A stretch of DNA of 64,000 bases from Thermoleophilales bacterium (GCA_020636955.1 JACJWY010000007.1:1-64000), one strand, 5' to 3'. Positions 41,109-48,995 are shown, counted from the stretch's first letter. Notes: generated by a model from the sequence alone, not told the origin. Translations and numbers: made by a program.

Positions 41109-42193
41109 CCGGGTCTCCTTCCGGACGGGCCGACCGGCTGGTCGCCGCTCTGGCCACAGCGGGTCCGGATGAGACGCCACTCGATGCCCTGCTGGTCACC
41201 AACCTGGTCAACGTCGAATACCTGACTGGCTTCACCGGAACCAACGGCGCCTGCATCGTTTCCGGCGAGCGGCGTATGTTCCTCACCGATTTCCGATATG
41301 CCGAGCGGGCGTCGGAGATCGAAGGTTGGGATGTGGAAATCGTTTCCGGCCAGTGGCTGGAGGGACTCGCCTCGCGCCTGTCGGGCCGGACCGGATTCGA
41401 GGATGACCAGGTCACCGTTCGTACGGCCAATCAGATCCGGGAAGCCGCCGACGCTGCCGAAATGGTCGAGGCCGGGGGTCAGGTCGAACGCCTGCGGCGG
41501 GTCAAGGATTCCGATGAAATCGAGCGGATTGCCGAAGCTGCCCGGATGACCGACGAGCTATACCGGTTGCTGCTCGACGACGGACTGGCCGGACGAACCG
41601 AGGCCGAGGTCGACGGGTGGCTGACCGGCTGGATGCGCGAGCAGGGCGCCGAACCCTCGTTTCCGCCAATCGTCGCATCGGGTCCGAACGGTGCTTCCCC
41701 TCACGCGGAGCCGGGTCCGAGGGAAATCGGCACGGGCGAGATGGTGACCATCGACATGGGTGTAAGGCTTGATGGCTACTGCTCGGACTGCACCCGCACC
41801 TTCGCCACCGGCGGCGAAGCGCATCTCGACTCGCTCTCACGCGAGATCTACGAGGTGACGCTGCGGGCCAATGAGGCAGGGCTGGCGGCGATCAGGGCGG
41901 GGGAGGCCGGCTCCGCCATTGACGAAGTCGCCCGTGCGATCATCCGCGAGGCGGGTTACGGCGGGAACTTCGGACATGGTCTTGGCCACGGAGTCGGGGT
42001 TGAAATCCACGAAGCCCCCCGGCTCGGTCCTTCCAGTCAGGACGTGCTGATGGCCGGCGAAGTTGTGACCGACGAACCGGGCATCTACATATCGGGAGCG
42101 ACCGGTGTGAGGATTGAAGACATGGTGCTGGTCGGCGAAGAAGGGGTGGCTCGTAACTTCTGCTCCATCCCGAAGCAGCTCACCTTCGTTTGA
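41105..42193 (+). CDS. M24 metallopeptidase, Xaa-Pro aminopeptidase type
   Basis: 362-residue peptidase with the creatinase-like N-terminal domain (residues ~1-130, beginning RADRLVAAL and containing YLTGFTGTNGACIV) and the pita-bread catalytic domain. All five metal ligands are present: Asp in TIDMGVRLDGYCSDCTRTF (two), His in FGHGLGHGVGVEIHEAP, Glu in VTDEPGIYI and Glu in RIEDMVLV. It releases N-terminal residues before proline. It overlaps aroQ by ATGA. The order aroQ-pepP-efp is frequent in Gram-positives; here efp is 4.4 kb further on. Confidence 0.93.
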   Translation: MTGSPSGRADRLVAALATAGPDETPLDALLVTNLVNVEYLTGFTGTNGACIVSGERRMFLTDFRYAERASEIEGWDVEIVSGQWLEGLASRLSGRTGFEDDQVTVRTANQIREAADAAEMVEAGGQVERLRRVKDSDEIERIAEAARMTDELYRLLLDDGLAGRTEAEVDGWLTGWMREQGAEPSFPPIVASGPNGASPHAEPGPREIGTGEMVTIDMGVRLDGYCSDCTRTFATGGEAHLDSLSREIYEVTLRANEAGLAAIRAGEAGSAIDEVARAIIREAGYGGNFGHGLGHGVGVEIHEAPRLGPSSQDVLMAGEVVTDEPGIYISGATGVRIEDMVLVGEEGVARNFCSIPKQLTFV

Positions 42194-42247
42194 GTCGCTT
42201 CAGGCCCGATCGGGGAGAACGCATCATTCGTAACGATCCTCTATAGT

Positions 42248-42361
42248 GTGATACCCGTCACACAGACGACAGCGCTTCTGTCGCAAGTGGAGAAGGAGCT
42301 CCAAGGCAAGTATGGCGAGGGAGTTTTGAGGAGAGAGGTGCAGACGAAGAGACCGGCCTGA
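42248..42361 (+). CDS. Possible 37-codon small ORF in a terminator-bounded unit
   Basis: A short reading frame starting GTG at 42248 (or GTG at 42287, 24 codons) contains LLSQVEKELQGKYGEGVLRREV and stops inside the following terminator stem. Composition is protein-like (charged/amphipathic). The segment recalls the N-terminal helix of RecA (LSQVEKQFGKGSVMRL) but with an insertion. No ribosome-binding site is seen before either GTG. A non-coding RNA ending at the terminator is an equal possibility. Confidence 0.3.
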   Translation: MIPVTQTTALLSQVEKELQGKYGEGVLRREVQTKRPA

Positions 42362-42376
42362 GGGGGCCGGTCTTTT
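42350..42376 (+). terminator. Rho-independent terminator
   Basis: AGACCGGCC (42350-42358) pairs with GGCCGGTCT (42365-42373), 6-nt loop, followed by TTTT. It ends the pepP transcript or a separate small RNA. Confidence 0.85.
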
Positions 42377-42432
42377 CATTGCAGCTGTCCACCTCGCCGG
42401 TCTGCTGCATGGCGGCGTGTCCGCTGCAACGA

Positions 42433-42458
42433 AAACGGGGCCCCGCAGGGCCCCGTTT
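42433..42458 (-). terminator. Hairpin terminator of the secreted hydrolase gene
   Basis: Perfect 11-bp stem AAACGGGGCCC / GGGCCCCGTTT with a CGCA loop, 19 nt downstream of the stop of the minus-strand gene. Confidence 0.8.
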
Positions 42459-42476
42459 CCTTGACTTCTTGCCTGC

Positions 42477-45236
42477 CTACAGGCCAGAGCTGCCGTCCCA
42501 GCCGTTCGAGAAGCAGTTGCCACTCGGAGCGGCACATACCGGAACTCCGGCTCCCTCCAGGAAGGAAGCGGCCTGGTTGATGCCGTCCGCCGACTTCCGC
42601 GGGTAGCTATGCGGATCTCCGCCGTAGCCCCATTCGGGCCGGGGCGGAACGTTCTCCAGCGGGGGGTTCTTGCTGCCCTGGCCGAACGTTCCCGTGTAGC
42701 CCTCGGGCCCGCCGTCGTAGAACACGAGCGTGTTCTGGTTCGCAAACGGCGCGGCGATCGGATCAATCCCGAAGTACGAGAAGTCCAGGCCGCGGCCGCT
42801 GACAATCGACGGCGAGTAACGCTTCGCCCCGATCGTGCGGGCTTCCACCTCGGCCGTGACATTGGCCACCTGATGGTCGCCGACCGCCACACCGAGCAGC
42901 ACCTTGTGCGCGTTGGTGTTGGGCAGAGGCGAATTGGCCGGGTTCATCGTGTGAACGTAGCCGTTGCCCTCGCCCCGGTCCCAGAGCAGCTGCATCATCC
43001 CGAAGACCAGCGGCAGCTGGGCCTTGTCCGGGTAGTTGTCGTACAGGCCAACATTCGGCAGGTACATGTCGCTGATGATGCCGTGGGCGTACTCGTCGAA
43101 GTCCACGCTTCGTGGCAGCAGCGTCGAGTAGTTGATGCCGGGCACACCCAGCACGCCGTAGTCGACATCGGGGGCGAGCGCTGTGTAAGCGCCACCCATG
43201 ATGCCGCCCTGGCTGATGCCGTGGTACATCGCCCTGGTATTGACACCGTTGGTGGTGTCGATCACCGAGCCGGCAGGCTCGCTGCCGGCACCGTCCGGAT
43301 CAACCTGGAACGCCGCGTTGGTCGCGAAACCGCTCGGGTGAACCATCGCCCGCTGGAGCATCATCATGTTGAGGAAGCCCTGCTGCATGCGGTCCACCAA
43401 CTTGTTGAAGTTGGACAGATCGCTCAGAGAAGCAGCGACGGTCTGGAAATCGTTCTCCGAGAAACCGTCCCAGTTGGTCGCACACCAGGTCGAGTCCTGC
43501 AGGTTGGCGATCTCGCGGGTCGAACCGGTCGATCGGACCTGGTTCAGCGCCCCGAGCAGGCCGTGACCGTAGATGCCGGTCGCACCCGGATGCAGGGTTC
43601 CACCTGCGACCACCGACTTCGGAATGGTGCAGAGGAAGGGAACGTCGGTCTTGTAGGCCTGGTTCCAGGTCAGGTTGCCACTCGAGTCGAAGGCAAACTG
43701 GGCCCCGGAGGGGCAGCCGTCTTCGTCGAGGTAACAGGGCACATTGGTGATGCGTCCGGCAACCACGCGCTGCTCGTTCGAACCCGGGGTCGGGACCGTG
43801 ATCGGGTCGCCGGGGTCGAAGTCGCTGAGCCCGTGATAGTTGCTGGGACCGCAATCACCGCCGTTGTCCGCGTCGCAGACCGCGTCGATCACGTAGCTCG
43901 GGCTGTTGCCCTCGATCACCCGGTTGGCGAGGTTGTTGTCGCCAAGGCGGGAGAACGCGTCATCGCGGATCTCGGTAGCACGACCGGTGGTCGACTTGTC
44001 GCTCGCCACGGTGAAATCCCAGGCGAGGTACAGGCTCGAGTCCCTGGCGACGCCATTGCTGGACAGCACCGGGAACACGTTGTCGGTGAGCTCGTTGCAG
44101 ACGTACTTGAGCTCGGCGTCAGTGATCGCCTTTGCGTCGTCGCGGCACTGGGCAAACGGGGCCTGGGCCGAAACAGCGTTGTTCGAGGCGTCCTTCAGAT
44201 TGCGCAGGACGACCACGTACCTGTGGCCCGGGGTGAAGTTCTTCGCCGGGCGAATGATCAGGTTGACGTCATCCGTGTTGGTCGGATTGTCGTTCGGGTA
44301 GCCACCGGTGATCACGACCGGAGGCTGACCGGGGGTGAGCTTGACCGTTGACTTGGTGGTCGGGTTCGCGTCCAGTTCGGCATAGATCGGCTGACGCTCG
44401 CCGGTCGCGGCGTCGATCACCATGACCGGCGCGTTGGCGGCGGCGTAGGCGCCAATGTTGTCGATCGGAACGATGCCCGAGTTCGTGAACGCGGCCGGGG
44501 TCGAAACCTCGGGGATCTTCGTCACGATCGAGTTGCCCACGCTGTAGCCGTCGGCGCGGTTGATGTCGGTCGGGTCGATCGGCTTGCCGAGTCGGTTCTG
44601 CGGCATCGCGTCTTCGGGAAGGTCCAGGCGGACACCGGTATCAGTCGTCGAGTCAGCCTCGGTGTAGAGGTTGCTCGGGAAGGGCTGCATGCAGACCTTC
44701 GGGTCGAGCGGATCACAGGTCGGCTTCTTTGGAACCACGCAGTCGGGGTTGCCCGCCCACTTGGAAAGGGTCTTCTTCTTCGAGAACTTGACCGTTTTGG
44801 TCTTCGTCTTCTTGCCCTTCTTGACCTTGCGCTTGTAATTGCCGTTGACCTTGACGGTCTTGGCTCCGCAGGTGCCGAGCACGGAGCTGCCCTTGCTGGT
44901 CAGGGTGAGGGAGATCTTCCGGACGCCCTTCTTGCCGAACTTCACCTTCTTGGACTTGAAGGTGCCGTTCTTTGCGGCGCCGATGGCCGAAAGATTGACC
45001 GTGGCCTTGCCGGTGGACTTGATCTTCACGACCAGCTTCTTCTGGTTCAGCAGCTGCTGCTGGCTGGCGGTCGGAATTCCGGCGGCGGTTACCTTGACCG
45101 GTTTGGCCTTTTTCTTTTTCTTTCCTGCCTCGGCCTGGCTGCTGGCAAAGGATGCCATCAGCGCGAAGGCCATGATCAGGGCGAAAGCGATCGCCACATA
45201 GCGGCGCGCATTCGTGATGCCCAGTTGGTGATTCAT
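42477..45236 (-). CDS. Large secreted alpha/beta-hydrolase-like protein
   Basis: 919-residue exported protein. Signal peptide (residues ~12-37, AIAFALIMAFALMASFASSQAEA) is followed by a Lys-rich beta domain of ~130 residues (KVTAAGIPTASQQQLLNQKKLVVKIKSTGKATVNLSAIG) and a linker with CDPLDPKVCMQPFPSNLYT. The region 210-900 recalls bacterial extracellular lipase-like proteins: a beta-sandwich N-terminal portion (VITGGYPND, PGHRYVVVLRNLKD) then a hydrolase core with IYGHGLLGAL and the nucleophile elbow GISQGG (Ser in GxSxG). HKVLLGVAVGDHQVAN offers Asp/His candidates. Substrate is unknown; a lipid or polyester is plausible. ATG at 45236 follows GGAGAG; an in-frame TTG at 45248 also exists. Confidence 0.75.
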   Translation of the reverse strand: MNHQLGITNARRYVAIAFALIMAFALMASFASSQAEAGKKKKKAKPVKVTAAGIPTASQQQLLNQKKLVVKIKSTGKATVNLSAIGAAKNGTFKSKKVKFGKKGVRKISLTLTSKGSSVLGTCGAKTVKVNGNYKRKVKKGKKTKTKTVKFSKKKTLSKWAGNPDCVVPKKPTCDPLDPKVCMQPFPSNLYTEADSTTDTGVRLDLPEDAMPQNRLGKPIDPTDINRADGYSVGNSIVTKIPEVSTPAAFTNSGIVPIDNIGAYAAANAPVMVIDAATGERQPIYAELDANPTTKSTVKLTPGQPPVVITGGYPNDNPTNTDDVNLIIRPAKNFTPGHRYVVVLRNLKDASNNAVSAQAPFAQCRDDAKAITDAELKYVCNELTDNVFPVLSSNGVARDSSLYLAWDFTVASDKSTTGRATEIRDDAFSRLGDNNLANRVIEGNSPSYVIDAVCDADNGGDCGPSNYHGLSDFDPGDPITVPTPGSNEQRVVAGRITNVPCYLDEDGCPSGAQFAFDSSGNLTWNQAYKTDVPFLCTIPKSVVAGGTLHPGATGIYGHGLLGALNQVRSTGSTREIANLQDSTWCATNWDGFSENDFQTVAASLSDLSNFNKLVDRMQQGFLNMMMLQRAMVHPSGFATNAAFQVDPDGAGSEPAGSVIDTTNGVNTRAMYHGISQGGIMGGAYTALAPDVDYGVLGVPGINYSTLLPRSVDFDEYAHGIISDMYLPNVGLYDNYPDKAQLPLVFGMMQLLWDRGEGNGYVHTMNPANSPLPNTNAHKVLLGVAVGDHQVANVTAEVEARTIGAKRYSPSIVSGRGLDFSYFGIDPIAAPFANQNTLVFYDGGPEGYTGTFGQGSKNPPLENVPPRPEWGYGGDPHSYPRKSADGINQAASFLEGAGVPVCAAPSGNCFSNGWDGSSGL

Positions 45237-45291
45237 CTCTCCGTGCAACTCCCTCTGTTGACTGGCCGTTTGGAAGGCGGCCGTAGTTGGG

Positions 45292-45314
45292 GACCGGCCC
45301 AGACGAGGCCGGTC
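45292..45314 (-). promoter_or_regulatory. Leader hairpin of the secreted hydrolase
   Basis: GACCGGCC / GGCCGGTC with a 7-nt loop, between the CRP-like site and the gene. It has no U-tract, so attenuation is not evident; it may stabilise the 5' leader. Confidence 0.4.
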
Positions 45315-45315
45315 G

Positions 45316-45331
45316 TGTGACTTAGATCACA
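45316..45331. promoter_or_regulatory. CRP/GlxR-type operator TGTGACTTAGATCACA
   Basis: A perfect TGTGA-N6-TCACA palindrome, also matching the actinobacterial GlxR pattern TGTGANNTANNTCACA at every fixed base. It lies 80 bp upstream of the hydrolase ATG. A TAATAT hexamer on the same (minus) strand just upstream (about 45334-45339) could be the -10, which would put the site over the transcription start and make it repressive; other promoters are possible. Confidence 0.7.
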
Positions 45332-45393
45332 GATATTAGACCGGATTATGACCGGAAGTTGCGCCGAATGGACACCGTGTTTCTGAACGATTT

Positions 45394-45420
45394 CGTACCG
45401 GAACAAAACGTTCCTGTACG
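45394..45420. repeat. 11-bp-arm palindrome upstream of the hydrolase gene
   Basis: CGTACCGGAAC (45394-45404), AAAAC loop, GTTCCTGTACG (45410-45420), one mismatch. It lies between the M42 gene's stop and the CRP-like site. It could be a second operator or a weak terminator for the M42 gene... which, however, is transcribed toward it from the far side of 46.5 kb. Confidence 0.45.
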
Positions 45421-45482
45421 CGACCCGCCGTACGGCGTCGTACCCGACGGCCAGCCGGCTATCCGCCTCGGGGCCGGGACAC

Positions 45483-46544
45483 TCAGCGGGAGAGGTCCAC
45501 CCCGGGATCCAGAGATTCGGCAAAGTCGACCATCAGCGAGACCGTGGCCTCGACGTCGGCCAGGTCAACCATCTCCACGGGTGAATGCATGTAACGGAGC
45601 GGGATCGACACCAGGCCGGTCGGAATGCCGGTCCGGGATATCTGGAGCGAATCGGCGTCGGTGTGGGTCGAGTTGCCGCTGGCCCCGACCGAGTAGTCGA
45701 TGCCGGCCTGCTCGGCGGTTTCACGGAGCAGCTCGTAGACCTTCGGGGAGAGCGTGGAACCCCGGCCGATCACCGGGCCCGATCCGAAGGGGTGGCTGCC
45801 GACCTCCTTCTCGTCGATTCCCGGGGCGTCGGTCGCATGGGTCACATCGATCGCGATCGCGAGGTCGGGCCGGACCGTGAAGGCAGCGGTGCGTGATCCG
45901 AACAGGCCGATTTCTTCCTGCACGGCGGCGACTCCGGCGAAGCGCAGTTTTGCCTTGCCGTTTTCGTGAATCCGGCGGGCCGCCTCGAGCGCGACATATG
46001 AACCGAGCCGGTTGTCCATCGAACGTGAAACCAGACGACCGCCCGCCACGGGCAGGGGCTCGCAATCGACCACCACCGGGTCACCGACGCTGACCATCTT
46101 CTCCGCGTCTTCGCGATCGTCGGCCCCGATGTCGATATGCATTTCCTTTAGTTGTACGACCTTCTTGCGCTGCTCCGGTTCGAGCAGGTGGATCGGCTTG
46201 CGCCCGGCCACGCCGGGCACCGGGCCGTCGTTCCCGCTCACCGTTACCCGCTGACCGACCAGTATCTGGGGGTCCCAGCCGCCGATCGGTGCGAAGTAGA
46301 GAAAGCCCTTCTCGTCGATGTGGGTGACCACCAGGCCGATTTCGTCGATGTGGCCGACCACGGCCAGCAGCGGGGCCTCGTCGCTTCCGTCCGAACTCGG
46401 GATTGTGGCGACGCTCGAGCCCAGCCCGTCGGTCGTGATATCCGCGAAACCGGCAGCCTTGCGCCAGACGTCGGCGGCCGGGGCTTCGTACCCGGAGGGG
46501 CCAGGGGTTCGCAGAAGTTCATCGAGAAGCGGCGGGGTAGTCAT
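45483..46544 (-). CDS. M42-family metallopeptidase (glutamyl/tetrahedral aminopeptidase)
   Basis: 353-residue M42 peptidase forming large self-compartmentalised tetrahedral complexes that trim peptides from the N-terminus. Metal-site residues are visible: His in VVGHIDEIGLVV near 62, Asp in SRSMDNRLGSYVA near 177, the EE pair in QEEIGLFGSR near 210, Asp in IAIDVTHATD near 230 and His in NSTHTDADSL near 313. Length is normal. Start ATG at 46544 is where homology begins (PLLDELLRTPGPSGYE); the open frame further 5' overlaps efp antisense. It is divergent from efp. Confidence 0.93.
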   Translation of the reverse strand: MTTPPLLDELLRTPGPSGYEAPAADVWRKAAGFADITTDGLGSSVATIPSSDGSDEAPLLAVVGHIDEIGLVVTHIDEKGFLYFAPIGGWDPQILVGQRVTVSGNDGPVPGVAGRKPIHLLEPEQRKKVVQLKEMHIDIGADDREDAEKMVSVGDPVVVDCEPLPVAGGRLVSRSMDNRLGSYVALEAARRIHENGKAKLRFAGVAAVQEEIGLFGSRTAAFTVRPDLAIAIDVTHATDAPGIDEKEVGSHPFGSGPVIGRGSTLSPKVYELLRETAEQAGIDYSVGASGNSTHTDADSLQISRTGIPTGLVSIPLRYMHSPVEMVDLADVEATVSLMVDFAESLDPGVDLSR

Positions 46545-46607
46545 GGACCGGATTATGCCGTTCGGCAGGAGCCGGCCGGTTGGGCGGCGGCCCGGCCGGT
46601 GGCCAAC

Positions 46608-46613
46608 TAGAGT
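46608..46613 (+). promoter_or_regulatory. -10 box TAGAGT, leaderless type
   Basis: TAGAGT ends 7 nt before the GTG start of efp at 46621. Confidence 0.5.
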
Positions 46614-46620
46614 GTTTGCC

Positions 46621-47181
46621 GTGATTTCAACCAGCGAGTTCCGCAACGGGTCCCATATCGAGGTCGAAGGCAAGATCATGCGCATCATCGAGTTCCAGCA
46701 TGTGAAGCCCGGCAAGGGCGGAGCCTTTGTCCGCACCAAGCTCCGGCGGATAGAGGACGGCGGGGTGATTGACAAGACCTTCCGGGCCGGCGAGAAGTTC
46801 CGTCCAGTTCGAACCGAGTCCAAGAAGATGCAGTACCTCTACGAATCCGGTGATGCGGTCGTTTTCATGGACAACCAGAACTACGACCAGATCGAGATTC
46901 CCGCCGACGTCGCGGAGAACGCCTTGCGCTGGATCCAGCCAAACGACGAAGTCGACGTTCTTTTCGTCGACGAGAACCCATCCGACGTGATGGTGTCAAG
47001 CTCGATCGAGGCCAAGGTGGTGAAGACGGAGCCCGGCCTGAAGGGTGACACCGCTTCCGGCGGCGGGACCAAGCCGGCCACCCTCGAATCGGGGGTCGAG
47101 GTCCAGGTGCCGCTCTTCATAAACGAAGGCGAAGTCATCAAGGTGAACACGGAGACCGCCGAATACATGTCCCGGGCCTGA
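46621..47181 (+). CDS. efp: Elongation factor P
   Basis: 186-residue translation factor that rescues ribosomes stalled at polyproline. Domain I begins ISTSEFRNGSHIEVEGKIMRIIEFQHVKPGKGGAFVRTKL, with the conserved loop Lys (PGKGGAF near 31-37) that is modified in many bacteria. Domains II and III are complete, ending KVNTETAEYMSRA. GTG start is set by the TAGAGT box 7 nt upstream; the longer open frame starting in the M42 promoter is not used. Lys at the loop tip suggests an unmodified or lysylated type; no epmA/epmB is in the window. Confidence 0.97.
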   Translation: MISTSEFRNGSHIEVEGKIMRIIEFQHVKPGKGGAFVRTKLRRIEDGGVIDKTFRAGEKFRPVRTESKKMQYLYESGDAVVFMDNQNYDQIEIPADVAENALRWIQPNDEVDVLFVDENPSDVMVSSSIEAKVVKTEPGLKGDTASGGGTKPATLESGVEVQVPLFINEGEVIKVNTETAEYMSRA

Positions 47182-47252
47182 GGCTCAACCCCAAACCGGT
47201 TCGGAAAGGCCGGCAGGTCAACCCCCAGAACCCCAAACGGTGGACCAAGCGG

Positions 47253-47292
47253 CGGGTCGGTTTTCCGGCATCTGATCCGGATAATCGACCCA
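47253..47292. repeat. Intergenic palindromic repeat, copy 2a
   Basis: Left arm CGGGTCGGTTTTCCGG (47253-47268), 8-nt loop, right arm CCGGATAATCGACCCA (47277-47292), four mismatches. It is the degenerate form of the 29.4-kb element. Confidence 0.65.
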
Positions 47293-47323
47293 GTCTGGAC
47301 AAACGAACTCTGTGTCGCCACGT

Positions 47324-47367
47324 GGCGGGTCGGGTTTACGGCTCAGGTGCCGATTTTCCGACCCGCC
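47324..47367. repeat. Intergenic palindromic repeat, copy 2b
   Basis: GGCGGGTCGG (47324-47333) pairs with CCGACCCGCC (47358-47367) across 24 nt. It is the short-arm/long-loop form, ending 9 bp before the yjbQ -10 box. Confidence 0.65.
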
Positions 47368-47376
47368 GCTCGGCGG

Positions 47377-47382
47377 TACGGT
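47377..47382 (+). promoter_or_regulatory. -10 box TACGGT, leaderless type
   Basis: TACGGT ends 6 nt before the ATG at 47389. Confidence 0.5.
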
Positions 47383-47388
47383 TACCGG

Positions 47389-47823
47389 ATGGAGATGTTT
47401 CAGCGTGATCTGACTCTCGAGGCCCGTCCGAGGGGGTTTCACCTGGTCACGCGCGAAATCGAGAACGCGATACCGGAGCTCCGATCACTCCGAATCGGGT
47501 TAATCCACCTGCTGATCCGCCATACCTCCGCTTCGCTGACGCTGAACGAGAACGCCTCCCCGGACGTGAGGCGGGATTTCACCTCGTGGATCGATGCGTC
47601 CGTCCCCGAGCGGCCGACTTCCCACGCATGGACCCACACGACCGAGGGGGCGGACGACATGCCCGCTCACATCAAGGGTTCAATTACCGGATTTGACCTG
47701 ACCATTCCCGTGCGAAACGGGAGGTTCCATCTGGGTACCTGGCAGGGGATCTACCTCTGCGAGCACCGCGATCACGGCGGTGCCCGGTCACTTACCGCCA
47801 CTGGCTGGGGAGACAGCGGCTGA
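47389..47823 (+). CDS. YjbQ-family (UPF0047) protein
   Basis: 144-residue protein of the YjbQ family, for which secondary thiamine-phosphate synthase activity has been reported. Conserved blocks are IHLLIRHTSASLTLNENASPDVRRD, HTTEGADDMPAHIKGSITG and the terminal GTWQGIYLCEHRDHGGAR with its invariant His/Glu residues that form a metal site. Start ATG 47389 fits the leaderless box; ATG 47395 is a near alternative. Its 3' end overlaps the 3' end of the convergent DUF559 gene by 52 nt. Confidence 0.88.
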   Translation: MEMFQRDLTLEARPRGFHLVTREIENAIPELRSLRIGLIHLLIRHTSASLTLNENASPDVRRDFTSWIDASVPERPTSHAWTHTTEGADDMPAHIKGSITGFDLTIPVRNGRFHLGTWQGIYLCEHRDHGGARSLTATGWGDSG

Positions 47824-48767
47824 AGCTCGACAACACCTTCGTCTTCGAGGAGTTTTCGAATCTTCATTCCCACTTCAAATGCTTCCGGGCCGACCATCGC
47901 TTCGTCGATTCGCACGACAGTGTTGCCCGCCGCCTGGAGGTCGAGCGTTCGCTGGTAGTCCCGATGTCGATCGGCTCGGCTTGCATGGTAGGCACCACCG
48001 TCTGCTTCCACCAGGATGTTGGAGCCTGGCCACTGAAAGTCAATTTCGTATCCACACCTGAAATCGTTGATCAAGGGCATCGGTATTCCCCATTCCGGGA
48101 ACCTGTCCGCGGTCCTGTTTTCGAGGCCGGATTTTGACCTGAGCTTGCCCGGGTTCCAGTTCTCCACTACCTTCCTCAGTTTCGCTATTCCTTTGCGTCC
48201 ACGGGCAAGATTGATGGCTCGGTTCAGGCCTGCCAGGTCGAGGGACCTGTTTGCGACGCCCCGTCGAACTGCGGTGTCGAGGGTCTTGGACGATTCGCGT
48301 TCGGCCAGGTTGATCATGGTTCGAACCGCGGACGTCACCCTGATTCCACGGCGAGTCGTCACTTCGGTTGGGCTCAGCGACCTGGTCCGGTGAATGGTCA
48401 GGCCTGGATTTATCGCACGGCTGGCATGTTCGGGCGGAGGTCGGTGAGGATCCGGGCTTGACTTGCGAATGACCTCCAGCTTCCCGTCGGGTGGAAGGAG
48501 ACCAAGCAGGCTGGCTGCGGCTCGGTGAGAAAGCACGGCGTTCGGGCCGCCCGCCATCACTGCTGCCCTCTGCCTTCCCTGGAGTGAGAGGCAGTCGTGG
48601 CCGACGGCGTAGACGCCCGCGTAGAGCATCTTCAGCGAGCGGTTCTTTACACGCGAATCAACCTGGTTGGGGGAGACTCCGGCCGCCAACAGTTGCCGAC
48701 GGTTCACAATCCCGTCATTTCGGCCGGCGAGCAGTGAGATCAGGTTGGTCACCTCGAGATGGATCAC
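47772..48767 (-). CDS. AbiEi-like antitoxin domain plus DUF559 endonuclease-like domain
   Basis: 331-residue protein of a type abundant in actinobacteria. Residues ~8-70 form a winged-helix AbiEi_4-like domain (LAGRNDGIVNRRQLLAAGVSPNQVDSRVKNRSLKMLYAGVYAVG). The middle contains LSHRAAASLLGLLPP and GIRVTSAVRTMINLA. The C-terminal ~110 residues are DUF559, related to very-short-patch-repair endonucleases: FRCGYEIDFQWPGSNILVEADGGAYHASRADRHRDYQRTLDLQAAGNTVVRI, with the D-x(n)-E-x-D nuclease core intact. No AbiEii-like toxin gene is adjacent. Role is unknown; DNA cleavage is plausible. GTG start. Its last 52 nt overlap yjbQ antisense. Confidence 0.8.
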   Translation of the reverse strand: MIHLEVTNLISLLAGRNDGIVNRRQLLAAGVSPNQVDSRVKNRSLKMLYAGVYAVGHDCLSLQGRQRAAVMAGGPNAVLSHRAAASLLGLLPPDGKLEVIRKSSPDPHRPPPEHASRAINPGLTIHRTRSLSPTEVTTRRGIRVTSAVRTMINLAERESSKTLDTAVRRGVANRSLDLAGLNRAINLARGRKGIAKLRKVVENWNPGKLRSKSGLENRTADRFPEWGIPMPLINDFRCGYEIDFQWPGSNILVEADGGAYHASRADRHRDYQRTLDLQAAGNTVVRIDEAMVGPEAFEVGMKIRKLLEDEGVVELQPLSPQPVAVSDRAPP

Positions 48768-48857
48768 CCTTCAAAGGTGCCGGGAAGCGGCTCACATGTG
48801 GCTCGACGGGTGCAACGATTAGCGAACGGAAACCCGAAGAATCCCGAATCCGCCGCC

Positions 48858-48902
48858 GGGCGGGTCGGATTTCCGGGACTAGTGACGGAAATCCGACCCA
48901 CC
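48858..48902. repeat. Intergenic palindromic repeat, copy 3a
   Basis: GGGCGGGTCGGATTTCCG (48858-48875), 10-nt loop, right arm CGGAAATCCGACCCACC (48886-48902); one C/T mismatch. The loop ends GTGA, as in copy 1. Confidence 0.8.
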
Positions 48903-48922
48903 GCGCTGCCTGGGCGTTTCGT

Positions 48923-48966
48923 GGTGGGTCGGATCGTTGGTCCGTGAGCCGGAAATCCGACCCACC
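48923..48966. repeat. Intergenic palindromic repeat, copy 3b
   Basis: GGTGGGTCGGAT (48923-48934) pairs perfectly with ATCCGACCCACC (48955-48966) across 20 nt. The right arm extends as GGAAATCCGACCCACC, identical to copy 3a. Confidence 0.8.
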
Positions 48967-48989
48967 GGGGGCCTCGGGGTTTGAACCAA

Positions 48990-48995
48990 TATTCT
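48990..48995 (+). promoter_or_regulatory. -10 box TATTCT, leaderless type
   Basis: TATTCT ends 6 nt before the nusB ATG at 49002. Confidence 0.5.
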
